Under the pieces are notes generated by a model. It was not told the DNA's origin and ran no database searches. It was given only the letters and a program-made list of their open reading frames with translations. From Rhyacichthys aspro (taxonomy: Eukaryota > Chordata > Actinopteri > Gobiiformes > Rhyacichthyidae): a stretch of DNA of 64,000 bases. The position numbers were made by a program, and so were the translations under genes. The stretch spans positions 13,216,326 through 13,280,325 of the forward strand of contig CM072156.1 of NCBI GenBank assembly GCA_036850595.1, given 5' to 3'. Below are positions 1 through 10,750 of this stretch, in pieces (the stretch's first letter is position 1; the number at the start of each line of letters is the position of its first letter).

Positions 1-206
1 GTAGCCTACACATAGACATTTCATCCATTTTCATAGTAAAATGAAAACACAGTGCAGGTATCATAGGCAGTAGTCTTCATATGATTGGTCAGATTAAGAA
101 TCCCTTACACTTACTGCAGTTCAAAACAGTCTTTTGTTATATATTGATTTGCAGTGCAAAGATAATGATTGTGAAACCTACTGTGTGCTTCAAAGATTAA
201 ACACTT

Positions 207-2321
207 ACGGAATGTTATAACTGGCCCAGTATCCTTTCTCCATCAATTCCTGGGTTTTATCAGTGTAAACAATCAGTCCACTGCAACAACAAAAACAGTG
301 AAGGCAAAGAGCAAATTTTAGGTGAAGTAGGCTGATGTAAGAAATCTTAACGAATATGTACAAAACTTACGGAATCTGCTCTAGCACAACAAAGAGCTCC
401 TCTTTAATGTCAATTTTTCCCGGAATGAAGTGTTTATAATCCACAATCATCCACTGATTGTTATACCTATAAGGAATCAATGCAATTCACATTAAAATCT
501 TTACAGAACTTTAGTTCGTCACCAACACGGTATGTGACCAGTGGACATACCATGTATTTCTACACAGTACAAACAACACTATCAACATTAAAATCAGCTG
601 TGACTTAGGACTTGCCAAAATAACAAGAAAACTCACGTTCCACTGTTGTACTTGCTGAATACTTGGGCCCACTCCTTGCCGGTAGCAGCCAGCCGATTAG
701 CAACAATATTCCTCAACCATTCCATCACCGTTCCAGAGGGCTGAACAAATTTCCAGAGAGCAGGATTACTGTTGCCAATGGTTGTTTCCAAAGTCACCTG
801 TAGATAAAAACTCATGTTAACAATCTAGACTAATGGTTTGCAATGCTGCCATTTTCTGTAAATATATACAACTAGAAAACAGCTTCTCACCAAGCCACTA
901 CTTATGATATAGAAGTCATCTCCAGAGAAAATAGATCCAGGGTAAGATGAGAATGCCTGAGTTCCCCCAGGAATAAGATCATTACCTAGAGACAAAGCAC
1001 ATGTAATACTACTCAAACACCAATACCAGCTTTCTTATAAACTATATAAGTTAAACTTAAAGCAATAATGACAAACTACCCAAAGGAGACATTTTGAAGG
1101 GAAACGTGTATTTCTTCATAATGCGTAGCATTGACTGGTAAGTGTTCCAGGTATCATGTGATACAAGCATATCTTTATTGTTTGGAAGCAACTTAATCAA
1201 AGCAGAACAGGAACCAGATCCAAGAGGTCGAGTTTCACTAGACTTGTTCAAAGCAGACTCCAAGTCTTCAAGATCCCCGCCCATTTGGAAAAGTCTGTAT
1301 AAGAAATGTGGCGTCAAGTTAATTATTAGCCAAAGCTAATAAGAAATGTCTTTGATAAGTGACAAATTAAAGTATTTACATACAGAAAACCAAATGGATT
1401 AAATGAGATGGGTCCTGTTGGAAAAGACAGCTGGTCATTGTAGCTGTCTTCCAAACCTTTTAGCTGCAGCAGCACAAGACGTATCTGACAAGACACAAAA
1501 GCACAGGCTATTGCGTTTCATTTTAACACTAGTGACTTACTTCCTTCTAAAATGATGCATCTGCTACCTGGTACCAGTAGGGTGAATTTGGCTGCTTCTC
1601 CACTTGGTCCTGAACCCACTCCAGGTTGGTGCTGATGAAAGATTTGAGCCGATCACAGTAACCTGACTGGGTTGTAAAAGGGCCACAGTAGCCCATCAGG
1701 GTGTTCATCCAGTGTTTGTAAATTAGCTGGAACAAATTACGTACAGCAGTACATTGAAAGTAAGTATAGGGTTGGACAAACAGTTAATGCAAGTCTGAAA
1801 AAGTATATCACAAAGAGCTGACCTGGGATGTGACTGCTGCCTCCGCTGCACCAGCCGCATACGCCTGGATGCTGTCATTGTACTGGCTGCTGGTAGTGAT
1901 CTCCAAGAAAGACCAACTGAAACGAGATCAGCATGAATTCAGCAAAATGTCTCATCTTTGTCTTGATGATGACATAGTAAATCGTGTCAGTACTCAGACT
2001 AATACGTATTCCACAATCTTGATGTTTCATATCGGGGTGTTTTTAATCGGTTCGAATTTTAACACAGCCTTCGTTAGTTTTACGTGTATAAAGATAAACG
2101 TGAATATACACTTACCCCGTCGTTTTGATGTTATCAGTGAAATTTGCCCAGGCGACAAAATCTTCTCGATATCCTTCGACCACCGAAAGCTGTCCACTTC
2201 GTTTATCAATGAAAACGGTTTGTATTTCAGCTCGCACTGACACACATGTTAAGCAAAATACATATAATAATGACAAAACTTTTACAGCTACAATAAAAGC
2301 TCCCAAACGTCTGGACGCCAT
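207..2321 (-). CDS. plbd2: Phospholipase B domain-containing 2 (lysosomal, Ntn-hydrolase fold), 3' end outside window
   Basis: Multi-exon gene on the minus strand. It starts at the ATG at 2321 and continues beyond the left edge. Exon 1 (2116..2321) gives a signal peptide (hydrophobic core about residues 9-28) and then the start of the mature protein. Exon 2 (1823..1916) and exon 3 (about 1568..1726) encode the conserved 'LIYKHWMNTLMGYCGPF' block. Further exons lie near 1385..1488, 1078..1290, 892..987, 637..798, 371..469 and 207..281. The motif 'GSGSCSALIKLLP' contains the cysteine that in this family becomes the N-terminal nucleophile after autocatalytic cleavage. The match is clearly better to PLBD2 than PLBD1 ('QYNDSIQAYAAG', 'YNNQWMIVDYK', 'YWASYNIP'). 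Family members are soluble lysosomal glycoproteins whose substrate is not settled. The next gene, rbm19, is also on human 12q24. Exon edges outside exons 1-3 are approximate. Confidence 0.9.
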
Positions 2322-2450
2322 GTTGACATGGACGAATCATATGATCAATCAGTGACTGGTCACCTGATAACCCAGCGACAGCCCTTTCAAAATAAAAGAC
2401 TCAATCTAGGGCACATACAGGAGGGAAAATAATTTATATAAACTTAGCAC
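2322..2450. other. Short 5' flank of plbd2
   Basis: Only about 130 bases separate the plbd2 start codon from the beginning of an inverted-repeat element, so the basal promoter must lie here or within the element. I see no clear TATA box or other named site. Confidence 0.3.
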
Positions 2451-2720
2451 AAAAAGTAAGGAAATTTGTGTTTGGTAGATTATTTCTTTGTTGTAACAAT
2501 TCTTCTTGTTCTTCTTAAAAGCCTGTTTATTTCCCTTTTAAATGGTGCCACATTTGTCAGGATCATGCATTTGTGGGATGAGCAGCAGAGCTGAGTATGT
2601 GGGTTGTGCCCATGAAAAATATTCCAAATCTTCTCTGCCAATGCCAAACAGCTCACTTTGCTGTTGCTTAGGTGCGTTTGCCAGACCTGCGCAGTTTCGA
2701 TCGGTGCGCAGTGCACGCCG
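2451..2720 (-). mobile_element. Left arm of an inverted-repeat element (degenerate DNA-transposon-like)
   Basis: The outer part, 2451..2505, is almost exactly the reverse complement of 3866..3925. The inner block 2620..2652 ('ccaaatcttctctgccaatg...') is the reverse complement of about 3811..3845. This arm carries about 115 bases between the two blocks; the right arm has only about 20, so the right arm is internally deleted. A 78-codon open frame across this arm has no recognisable domain and is most likely chance or transposon debris. Confidence 0.55.
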
Positions 2721-3357
2721 GTTAAATTTGTGTCCGACTTGATACCACGGATGTATAATAAGAACTCACCTCAATTCACCTTGTGTTAAAGCTATAAGCT
2801 AGTAAATAGGTGTGGACTCAGGACAATAAAGAGAAACGAATGAGCCAAAAACACACAACCTTATCGCAGTGTGTCAGACCTCATTACTCACATCTGTTGT
2901 GTTACAATGAGCAGAAAGAAGATAATGCACAAATGTTACTCCAACAAAAAACAATACTGCAATGAATTCTCCAGCTCTCGTGTTCATCACTAGTTTGGTG
3001 TGTTTCAATTTCTGCCTTTGAGCCTTGTAAGAAGGTACTGAGTGAGACTTTTGATTTTGTGTAACATGTTATACTTGAGGCTATAAGCAGTAACATCTAA
3101 TCATCTTCTATAATTGATGCTTTAGAATGTGAGAGTCTAATAATTGAGTAGTTGAGTAGTCCAGCAATCACACAAAAAAAGTTTTAATGACAGAAACTGT
3201 TCGTGCTGCTGTTAAATATAGAGAACACAATCATTTACAACATGACTTTGTGGTATATTAAATGTGTAAACTTAGGGATAATGCCTCCCTCACTGGAAAA
3301 CAAGGCTTGTTATCATTGGAGGCAATCTCAATGTAAAGAGATATGGAGATAAGATTC
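2721..3357. other. Interior of the repeat block, no gene seen
   Basis: AT-rich sequence between the left inverted arm and the Tc1 relic. Open frames here are short and lack recognisable motifs. Confidence 0.4.
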
Positions 3358-3765
3358 TGCAACCAGTGGCAATCCCATATCTCCACAGTCTGGGACCAAA
3401 CTCTGTCCTCCAAGATAACAACGCTCATCCCCACAGAGCAGGGTTTATCAGAGACTACCTCCAGAATTTGGGAGTGGAGAGGATGGAGTGGCCTGCCAGC
3501 AGTCCTGACTTCAACCCCATTGAACACTTGTGGGATCAGCTTGGGCGGGCTGTTCGTGCCAGAGTGACCAACACAACCACGTTGGCTGACTTGTGACAAA
3601 TGCTGGTTGAGGAATGGGATGCCATCCCACAGCATTGAGTGACGAGCCTGAGGAGGAGGTGCCAGGCTGTTGTGGCTGTGTGGTTCTTCCACGCGCTACT
3701 GAGGCTCCTATTTGTTAAATGGATAAATTGTTAAATTAAATTGCCAATATGTCTTGTTTCTTCAA
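3358..3765 (+). pseudogene. Tc1/mariner transposase relic (C-terminal part)
   Basis: The plus-strand frame from 3366 reads like the C-terminal third of a fish Tc1-like transposase, including 'WPASSPDFNPIEHLWDQLG' with the catalytic glutamate of the DDE triad. The preceding motif reads 'QDNNAHPH'; in active relatives an aspartate stands immediately before the Asn-Ala, here it is Asn. A stop at 3594..3596 interrupts the frame and the homologous reading continues downstream to another stop at about 3638. No N-terminal half is visible. Dead fragment lying between two inverted arms (2451..2720 and 3770..3925). Confidence 0.85.
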
Positions 3766-3769
3766 ACTT

Positions 3770-3925
3770 AAATCATCCAACACACCAAACAAGAGTCAAT
3801 GGCAGAATAAGCTGTTTGGCATTGGCAGAGAAGATTTGGAAAAATTTCTATAAGATTTATTGCCAAGAAGCATTGTTATAACAAAGAAATGATCTACCAA
3901 ACACAAATTTCCTTACTTTTTTATA
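3770..3925 (+). mobile_element. Right arm of the inverted-repeat element
   Basis: Reverse-complement partner of 2451..2720 with the same terminal sequence ('aacaaagaaatgatctacca' and onward to 'ccttactttt'). It is shortened by roughly 90 bases relative to the left arm. No convincing target-site duplication is visible outside the two arms. It could be the terminal inverted repeat of one element that captured a Tc1 fragment, or two separate insertions in opposite orientation. Confidence 0.55.
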
Positions 3926-4010
3926 TTAAATGTATATAAAAAGTGACACTTGTCACCTCAATTCTTGAGATGTAAGTTACAGTCATATAAAATCACTCTA
4001 TTTATTTTAT

Positions 4011-4016
4011 CTAGCT
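4011..4016 (-). terminator. Likely polyadenylation signal of rbm19
   Basis: AATAAA on the minus strand about 80 bases downstream of the rbm19 stop codon at 4097..4099. The position is typical for a short 3' UTR; not proven without transcript ends. Confidence 0.5.
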
Positions 4017-4096
4017 GACATGATTTTCACAGTCAGTCTCACATATTTTTTATACACAGTCACAATACTACATCAATGATTTGTTTTTACTGGCTG

Positions 4097-7000
4097 TCAG
4101 TCTTCCACGCCTCCATCAGTTTCCATTGTCTCCAAAATTCCTTCCAAAACCTCCGATTTTCGTTGTTTTTTCGCAGCCACTGCAATGAAACAAACAATTT
4201 GTATGCAAAAAATAAATGCAAATACATTTTTTCATTTCTTAAAGCAGTTTAATGTACCATGAAAATGTTCAGCAGTTTTTCGTCTCAGTGTCTCCACTGT
4301 GTCCTCAGCATCAGCCCACTCAAGTACAAGACGTCTACCGTAAAGATGGGTGCTGTGGCATAGTGCAGCAAACGCTTTCTATAGAAAAAAAGTGTATTTT
4401 AGTTATGACTAAAACTGTTATATCCAAAAATGTCACGTTACACCCAAACCTTGGCATCCTGTTTTGTAATGAAGTCAACAAAGCCAAATCCCCTATGATT
4501 CCCTGATCCAGCTGCTTTTTTAGGAAGACGAACTATCTTCAGTTCTCCAAATGTACTAAGACAAAGAATAAGGCACAATTATGAAAACACGCTAAAGTTT
4601 CAACATTTAATTTCATCGTAAAAGCATTGATGAAAAAATACCAGAAGAGTTCTCGAATTTCCTTCACAGTGGCCTGAAAAGGAACATTGCGCACAAGGAT
4701 CTTGGACCCCGTCTGCTTCTTATCAACTTGTTTCTTTTTGTGAGTCACTTCAGTCGACCTAAACATATGCATCACAGTAAGTAACATGCTGTAATGTATA
4801 GAAAATTATATGAGCCCTTTATGACAAACTTTTGAACTTTGAACTTCTGAAGCAAATCATACCTTGTAGCTCTCTCTGAAATCTTTAACTCTAACTGGTG
4901 ATCATCAACACTGCAGTGCTGTTTGAGAAGAACAAGACTCATTAACAAAATGCAGTTGAAGATCACTGGAGTACAAGTGATGAAATTCTCATTACCTGAA
5001 GCTGCCTTAAGGCTTTTTGTGCTGCCTCAGCTGTCTGATATTGCACAAATCCATAGCCCATTGACAACAGTTTTCCTTTAAAAAAAAAAAAAACAAAGTG
5101 AGTTTTTCTTCCAGGACAATTTTGACTTTCTTTTTGAATTAGTCAATTAGTACCTGTTTTATCTTTCTTCTTTGAAATGGTACAGGACAAAATCTTCCCA
5201 CACTTGGAAAATTTCTTCAACAAACCCACAAATAACATTTTCAGTAACTAGTCAGTAATTAAATTACAACTATTCTTTCCATTGACTTTTTAGTCCAACC
5301 TCCTGTAGTGTCTCCTCTGTTGTACTGAAGTTAAGATTTTTAATGAAAAGTGTTGAGCCAGGAACACTTTCTGCTTCTTCTTCATAGTCATCTTCCTCTT
5401 CTTTCAACACCTTCTCTTCTTTTAATTCATCCTCTTTTTCTAGGTACACAAGAGACAAGCACTTCTATTTAAAATACTATAAATGTGCTGCTAATTATAA
5501 TTAGATTTTTGGTATTATACCTGGTTCTGGTTTGGCCGTGAACACTCCCACAGGTGCCCACTCCAAATAAAGAGGGATGTGATGAAACTAGGGTTTAAAG
5601 TTGAATTAAATTAAGTGTATGACAGAAGAAGGATACATGCAAATATTTCTGTTGTGGATTATGTACCTTGCTGTACGCCAGCTTAGTAAAGGCTCGTTTT
5701 GCTTCAGTCGGTTCCAAAAACTCGATAATTGCAGTAAGTCCTGAAGGTGGCAGCAGGACTCTGCCCATCGAACCATGAGGTGAGAAAAGCTCCTCCAGCT
5801 CAGACACTGTCACTCCAGCAGGAAGGTTTTTCACCAGGATTACACTTGTACTTCTTGGAGCAGATGCCTTACCATGGGGGCACATTAATGTTATCATTAG
5901 TGTAATCTAAAACACCTTAAAAAAATTAAATCTAGTTTACCTACCTGACTAAAGGAATCCAAGCAAACATTATTGTCTAATAAAAACTGTCGAGTTTCTT
6001 GAACAATTTGGGTCTCCCCCAGAGCCATTCTCACTGCAACACTTCCTTTTGTTTCCTGCAAGTGACCAAGCAAGAAATAAATACAAAACACTTAAAACTA
6101 ATATTTGAACATGGGAGTGATGTGGGAATTAGAATGTAGTGTTACACACATGATCCAGGACTTGGCTTTTTGTAGTGTTGTATTTTTCAGCAATTGCATC
6201 TGCCACTGCACTTGTCCCAAGAAACAAAGTGTTCCAGTTATGGGAACTAAAGAAACATAAAAATGGTCACGCATTGTCACATTCAAATTTCAGATTAATC
6301 AAACACAAAGTCAAAGGGTCAATGTATACTGTACCTGGAACTTGAAGCTTTATTTTTAGCATCTTTTTGTCGTTTATAGGAAGAAGAACCAGGACCTCCA
6401 GAGTCTGGGGGGTCCGTATTTTCCTTCTTTATTGTAGAGGGTAGTAAGTGAAGCATCCTGCCCTATAGGGAGCCAAAGACAGCAACAATTGGCGACCTAA
6501 TCAGAGAGACAAAGTTACCTAAAATTAAGTTAATTACCTGAAATATGTGTCCATCCAGCTGAGCCAAAGCTGTGACGGCATTTTCTGGGATCATGTAGGT
6601 TACAAATGCAAAGCCTTTTGGTTTTTTGGTTAGACTGTCAATAGGGAACAGCACCTCAGACAAAGGTCCTGAAAAAAAACCCACATTCATTATAAGCTTA
6701 CTATTTATTGTTACAGACTGTACTTAGGCTAATATACATATAATGATGACCATGCTTGGTGAAAAGCTCTTTGATTTCTTCTTCAGTGCATGTGTAAGGG
6801 AGGTTTCTAACAAAAAGGCGGCCTGACTCAGCCACATCTTCCTCCTCTTCATCATCTTTGAGTTTCCTGATAAAGGTCCTGTCGATTTCTTTTTCCTTTC
6901 TCTTGCCCTTAATGCCAGATGAATCCACACTGAACACTTCAATGTAACGCCCTCCTGAAAAACAGTACCATAATGCAGTTATTTTGTACATTAAGATCCT

Positions 7001-8856
7001 TCTACCTATTTTAACTCATTAATTTTATAAAGAAACTTTTTTTATAGATAAATAATATTATACCTATGTAATCTTTATTCTTTTTCAGGGCTTTTTGCAC
7101 CTCTTCTTCAGAGCATAAATCCACGTATACATAACCTGAAAAATAAAACACTGAAATGATACTGTCAAAAGGAGCCTGAAGTTATTGTAAACAAATAAAG
7201 AAATTTTTGCCACATACCTGTTCTGTTGCCACTTTCATTCTTTCCAATTCTAATGGCTACTGGCTTCAATGGAGTCATGAACTCACGAATTTGTTGCTAT
7301 GGAGTGGTCAAACATAAAAATGACAATGACATCAATGTATGCAAATTGACAAATTTGTTTTTAGCATTAAATCTGTAAAGTGTAAGGACAGAGTGCTCTA
7401 ACCTCTTTAACGTTAAAAGGAACCCCTCTAAGTTTCACAGTGAACTCTGTGGTTGGCTCTGTCTGGAGACAGGATAGTAGTGACAAAGACTGCTGTGTTG
7501 TATTAATAATTACTAAGACAGACATTTTAAACCAATTACCTCAATCTTTGCTGCTTTCTTTGCCTTGTTTAGTTCCTTTTCCTTTGAGAAAACTGTGGTC
7601 TTACTCTTCAAGGTGTTTTCTCTGTCACTGCTTTCATAGGCGCTGTCAGTGTGTTGTACAGCTCCAGAACTGTCATTTTCATCACCGTCATTTTCATCAC
7701 CTTCACCTTCATCACCATCATCCCTCTCCATAGTGTCCTTTGTGTGAGCCACTTTTGAACGCAAGTACTCCATGTCAGACAAGCCACACTTTAGACCTTC
7801 TTTAGTGTCACCTGCAAAATGAAAAAACTCCAATATGTCAATTGTGCTGTTCTTCAGTCATTGGTAAATATAGATCTAATGACACCTAACGTACCTTCAT
7901 CTTCATCATATTCCTCTTCTTCTGGCTCGTCCTCTGACTCGTCTGAATCAAAGTTGAGATAATCATCTGAAACAGTCTTCTTCTTGTTTTTTGCATCTGT
8001 TTTGGTCTTTTTCTTGTTGGCTTTAGGATCAGTAGGTTGCTGTGCAGTATCATTTGCCCAGGTCGGTGCTTGACTTCGGTTTTGATGCACTGAAAGAAAC
8101 TCTTTGAAGCCCTGATCCTCCTCCAGCTGATGCACAGAAGAATATAGTAACATATTTATGATAAAGAAATTGATTAACAATTTACTAATGTTTTCTATTA
8201 ATAATTTGTAGGTGACTTTGAATGGGAATTGCAACTGACTTACATTTTCTAGTGCATTGGTGCTTTGATTTTTCGGTTTCTTCTCCTTAAAACATAAAAA
8301 AAAAAACTGTAGCTAAGTGTGAACACATTTAGTCTTTAAGCTTAAACACTTATATATAATCCTGTCATATATGGCTGCAGGTTTACCTTCTTCCTCTCAG
8401 TCTGAGCTGGGGGTTTGTCGTGGCCAGAGGCTTGAGTATGTTTGCTCCAGGCTTTAGGTTTAGTAGGATCTCCAAAGGATTTGCACATTTCCACCTGCAA
8501 AAAAAAATTAGTTGGAATATCCAATTTGACGCAGATGCCATTCTTACAGTACACGTAAACTTACCGTAACTCTAGACGTGTCCACGAAGCTTTTGTTGAA
8601 ATGCTTCAGAGCTGCATTTGCGTCTTCTTCGGATTTGAACCCTACAAAGCCAAACTTTCGAAACTTGCCGTCTTTAGTAAACTTCAGAGTGCAGTCTGTG
8701 ACGGTACCAAAATCAGCAAACATTGACCGGAATCTCTCCTCCTTCATCTGTGAAGTTACAACACGTTATAGACCGAAAAACAATGCTTTTCTGATTCATT
8801 TTGGCTGGATGTGTACTTACCCCATTAGGGAGATTTTTCACAATGAGTCTCGACAT
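4097..8856 (-). CDS. rbm19: RNA-binding motif protein 19 (Mrd1 orthologue, six RRMs)
   Basis: Start ATG at 8856 (exon 1 8821..8856 gives 'MSRLIVKNLPNG'), stop at 4097..4099. Six RRMs can be read in order. RRM1 is in exons 1-2 ('FADFGTVTDCTLKF', near 8560-8750). RRM2 is near 7085-7440 ('VKLRGVPFNVKE'). RRM3 is 'GRLFVRNLPYTCTEEEIKEL' then 'KGFAFVTYM', near 6540-6830. RRM4 is 'ILVKNLPAGVTVSELEELF', near 5660-5880. RRM5 is 'TLFIKNLNFSTTEETLQ', near 4870-5370. RRM6 is 'KILVRNVPFQATVKEIRELF' followed by 'HRGFGFVDF', near 4330-4720. Acidic and lysine-rich linkers lie between RRM1 and RRM2 (about 7890-8110) and between RRM2 and RRM3. The C-terminus ends in a short basic/acidic tail. The family is nucleolar and binds pre-rRNA during 18S rRNA processing; zebrafish loss blocks gut development. 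About 20 or more small exons; inner exon edges not individually verified. Confidence 0.95.
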
Positions 8857-9230
8857 TATTGTTGTAATTGTAAACCCAGCGTTGACATCTAAATATGGAT
8901 ATTAAAAAGATGTCAACAAACAAGCGTGGTGAATCTAAGGCGCCATTTTTTTCTTTCTTCGTGGAATTTTTTACTGGTTCAAGCAAGTCTGGAATACTGC
9001 CACCTACTGGGCTGGAGGGTTGGCCGAGCCAGCAAGGTTGTTTTTCTTCTTCGTGGATTTCCGGCAGAATTGACACCCAGCAGCGTATTGCTCCCTCGCC
9101 CCGACTGCTCTGGTTACTGCAGTTTATACAACGTTACATTGAGAGGTGTAGTCCGGTGGAGAAGATGAGGTTGAGCACCGCCTTTGTAACTTCACGCTGG
9201 TGTCAAGCAAGGTGTTTAATCAGACAGAGC
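8857..9230. promoter_or_regulatory. 5' flank of rbm19
   Basis: Immediately upstream of the rbm19 start codon. Includes the 5' UTR and presumably the core promoter. Several open frames cross it on both strands, but none shows a domain or splice logic. No TATA box at a convincing distance. Confidence 0.35.
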
Positions 9231-9745
9231 TGAATACCACGTCTGTTATCTCCATGTAGATGTTCCTTCTCAGGTCTGTGGGCTATAGTTTCCACTGTCC
9301 ATAAGTAGCACATGTGGGCTACAGTCTCTATTTTAATTGCAGTGGTCACATAGGCCATTATTCCCAATTAGTGCCAGATCTTTATCCAAGCCATAATGTC
9401 CCAGTCTTAATTTTGTCAGGATAGTCTGTTCCCTTCTGTTTTTTTCACTCATGTGATGGCCTCTTCTCACAGTCTTTGGATTTGGCAGTGGGGCCTTTAT
9501 TTGCTCATTATCACACTCTTACTGCCACCTTTCCAAAGCCTCTCTGGCCACCAGGTCTGCCTTCTCGTTAACCTTCACTGTCATTTGCGTTAGAACCCAC
9601 AGAAAAGTTACATTACATCTGTGTTTTTGTAACCTGGATGTATGTAGCATGTCAACCAGCCAGACTCTTTCAATTTCCTAAGAATTAGGATAGCTGGCCT
9701 GGCTACTGGACAGTTGTTAGAAATAGACAATTTCAACTTTGATCT
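9231..9745 (-). pseudogene. LINE relic: RNase H and C-terminal end of a non-LTR retrotransposon ORF2
   Basis: On the minus strand the conceptual translation contains 'NEKADLVAREALERWQ' (9531..9570), the typical end of the RNase H domain in I/Jockey/Nimb-type LINEs. It is preceded by 'FLW' (the 'WVPAHVG' region) and followed by 'KLRLGHYGLDKDL' and 'NNGLCDHC', the usual Cys-rich C-terminal block. Stops and frameshifts break it throughout. Nothing else of the element is seen. Confidence 0.7.
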
Positions 9746-10750
9746 CATTTGTCCCAAACCTTTTTCTCTCTGGGGATCCATCCATGTGACAAAATGCCAA
9801 ATGAAGCACTTTATTAATTATGACAATTTCTTGATATTTTATATATTAAGAATATGTACTATATTTTAACAGGCAAAACTTGTTTTCACTAAATCAAGCT
9901 GTCAAATAGCTGTAGGAGTCCTTAGTTCATTTATCACTTCATATTAAAGGTTCATACAGACAGCCAAGAATGGAAAGAATTGAGATTTAACAGGGCCCTA
10001 GGTCAGCTTTGCAGACTAGTGGAATGTATTGAATTTTTTTCTGACAGAATAACAGCAGATTGTCAGCTATGATAGTGTTAACAAAACTATTGAAGCAAAC
10101 CATTAGATGCCATAACACAAACATGCAAGGTGATTTAAATACAGCTTTATCCTCAGCAATAAACTCCAAACAACCATTATATTTCAGATTTACCATCTAA
10201 AATAGCCCTAACTTCACTCATTGGACACGGTGTCTTCACATACCTTCAATAACTGTGACACATTTTTAGCTCAGATTCTTTGGTTACTAGTAATTCATGA
10301 CAATATTCAATATTCTAGTGTTAGTGCTTACAGTTTGACTGTAATTCTTTCTGTGATATTATGCCTCTAAATACACACATGAATGATGCCTTTGTTCTCC
10401 AGGTCACATGCCAGACTGATACAAGAAATACTGCATGAAAAGGTCATTTAAGGAAATGTTGAACTTTATTGAAAATTTCAGCAGCCTTTATAAAATATGC
10501 CTAAAACCAACATTTTTTATTATTTGAAAAAGTAGGATAACATTATTGTGTGTAGGTAAACTAAAGATTAATTCTGAGGTAAGGAAGACTGTTCTGTACA
10601 TCTAATTATAGCAAGGTACAACAAATTACAGTAACAGTGATTATCATAATGCTCTGTTTTCTAGGGATCCTTAAGAAGTTTTGATTCTAACTTGCCAGAT
10701 ATTTTTACATCTCTATGACATGAAGGTAACATATAATCATTGAGTCACTC
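9746..10750. other. Intergenic, 3' of slc2a11; nothing recognised
   Basis: AT-rich sequence between the LINE relic and the slc2a11 stop codon. Its right part must include the slc2a11 3' UTR. No gene, RNA or repeat could be supported. Confidence 0.4.

Noticed and set aside
1..2321. Calling the first gene plbd1
   Set aside because: The exons match PLBD2 residue patterns ('QYNDSIQAYAAG', 'LIYKHWMNT') that PLBD1 lacks, and the rbm19 neighbourhood agrees.
2480..2716. A 78-codon minus-strand frame with 'LALAEKIWNIFHG'
   Set aside because: It lies wholly in the left inverted repeat arm and has no family match; treated as transposon debris or chance.
7513..7833. Histidine-rich plus-strand frame (7440..7733) opposite an rbm19 exon
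   Set aside because: It is the antisense of the acidic rbm19 linker encoded on the minus strand.
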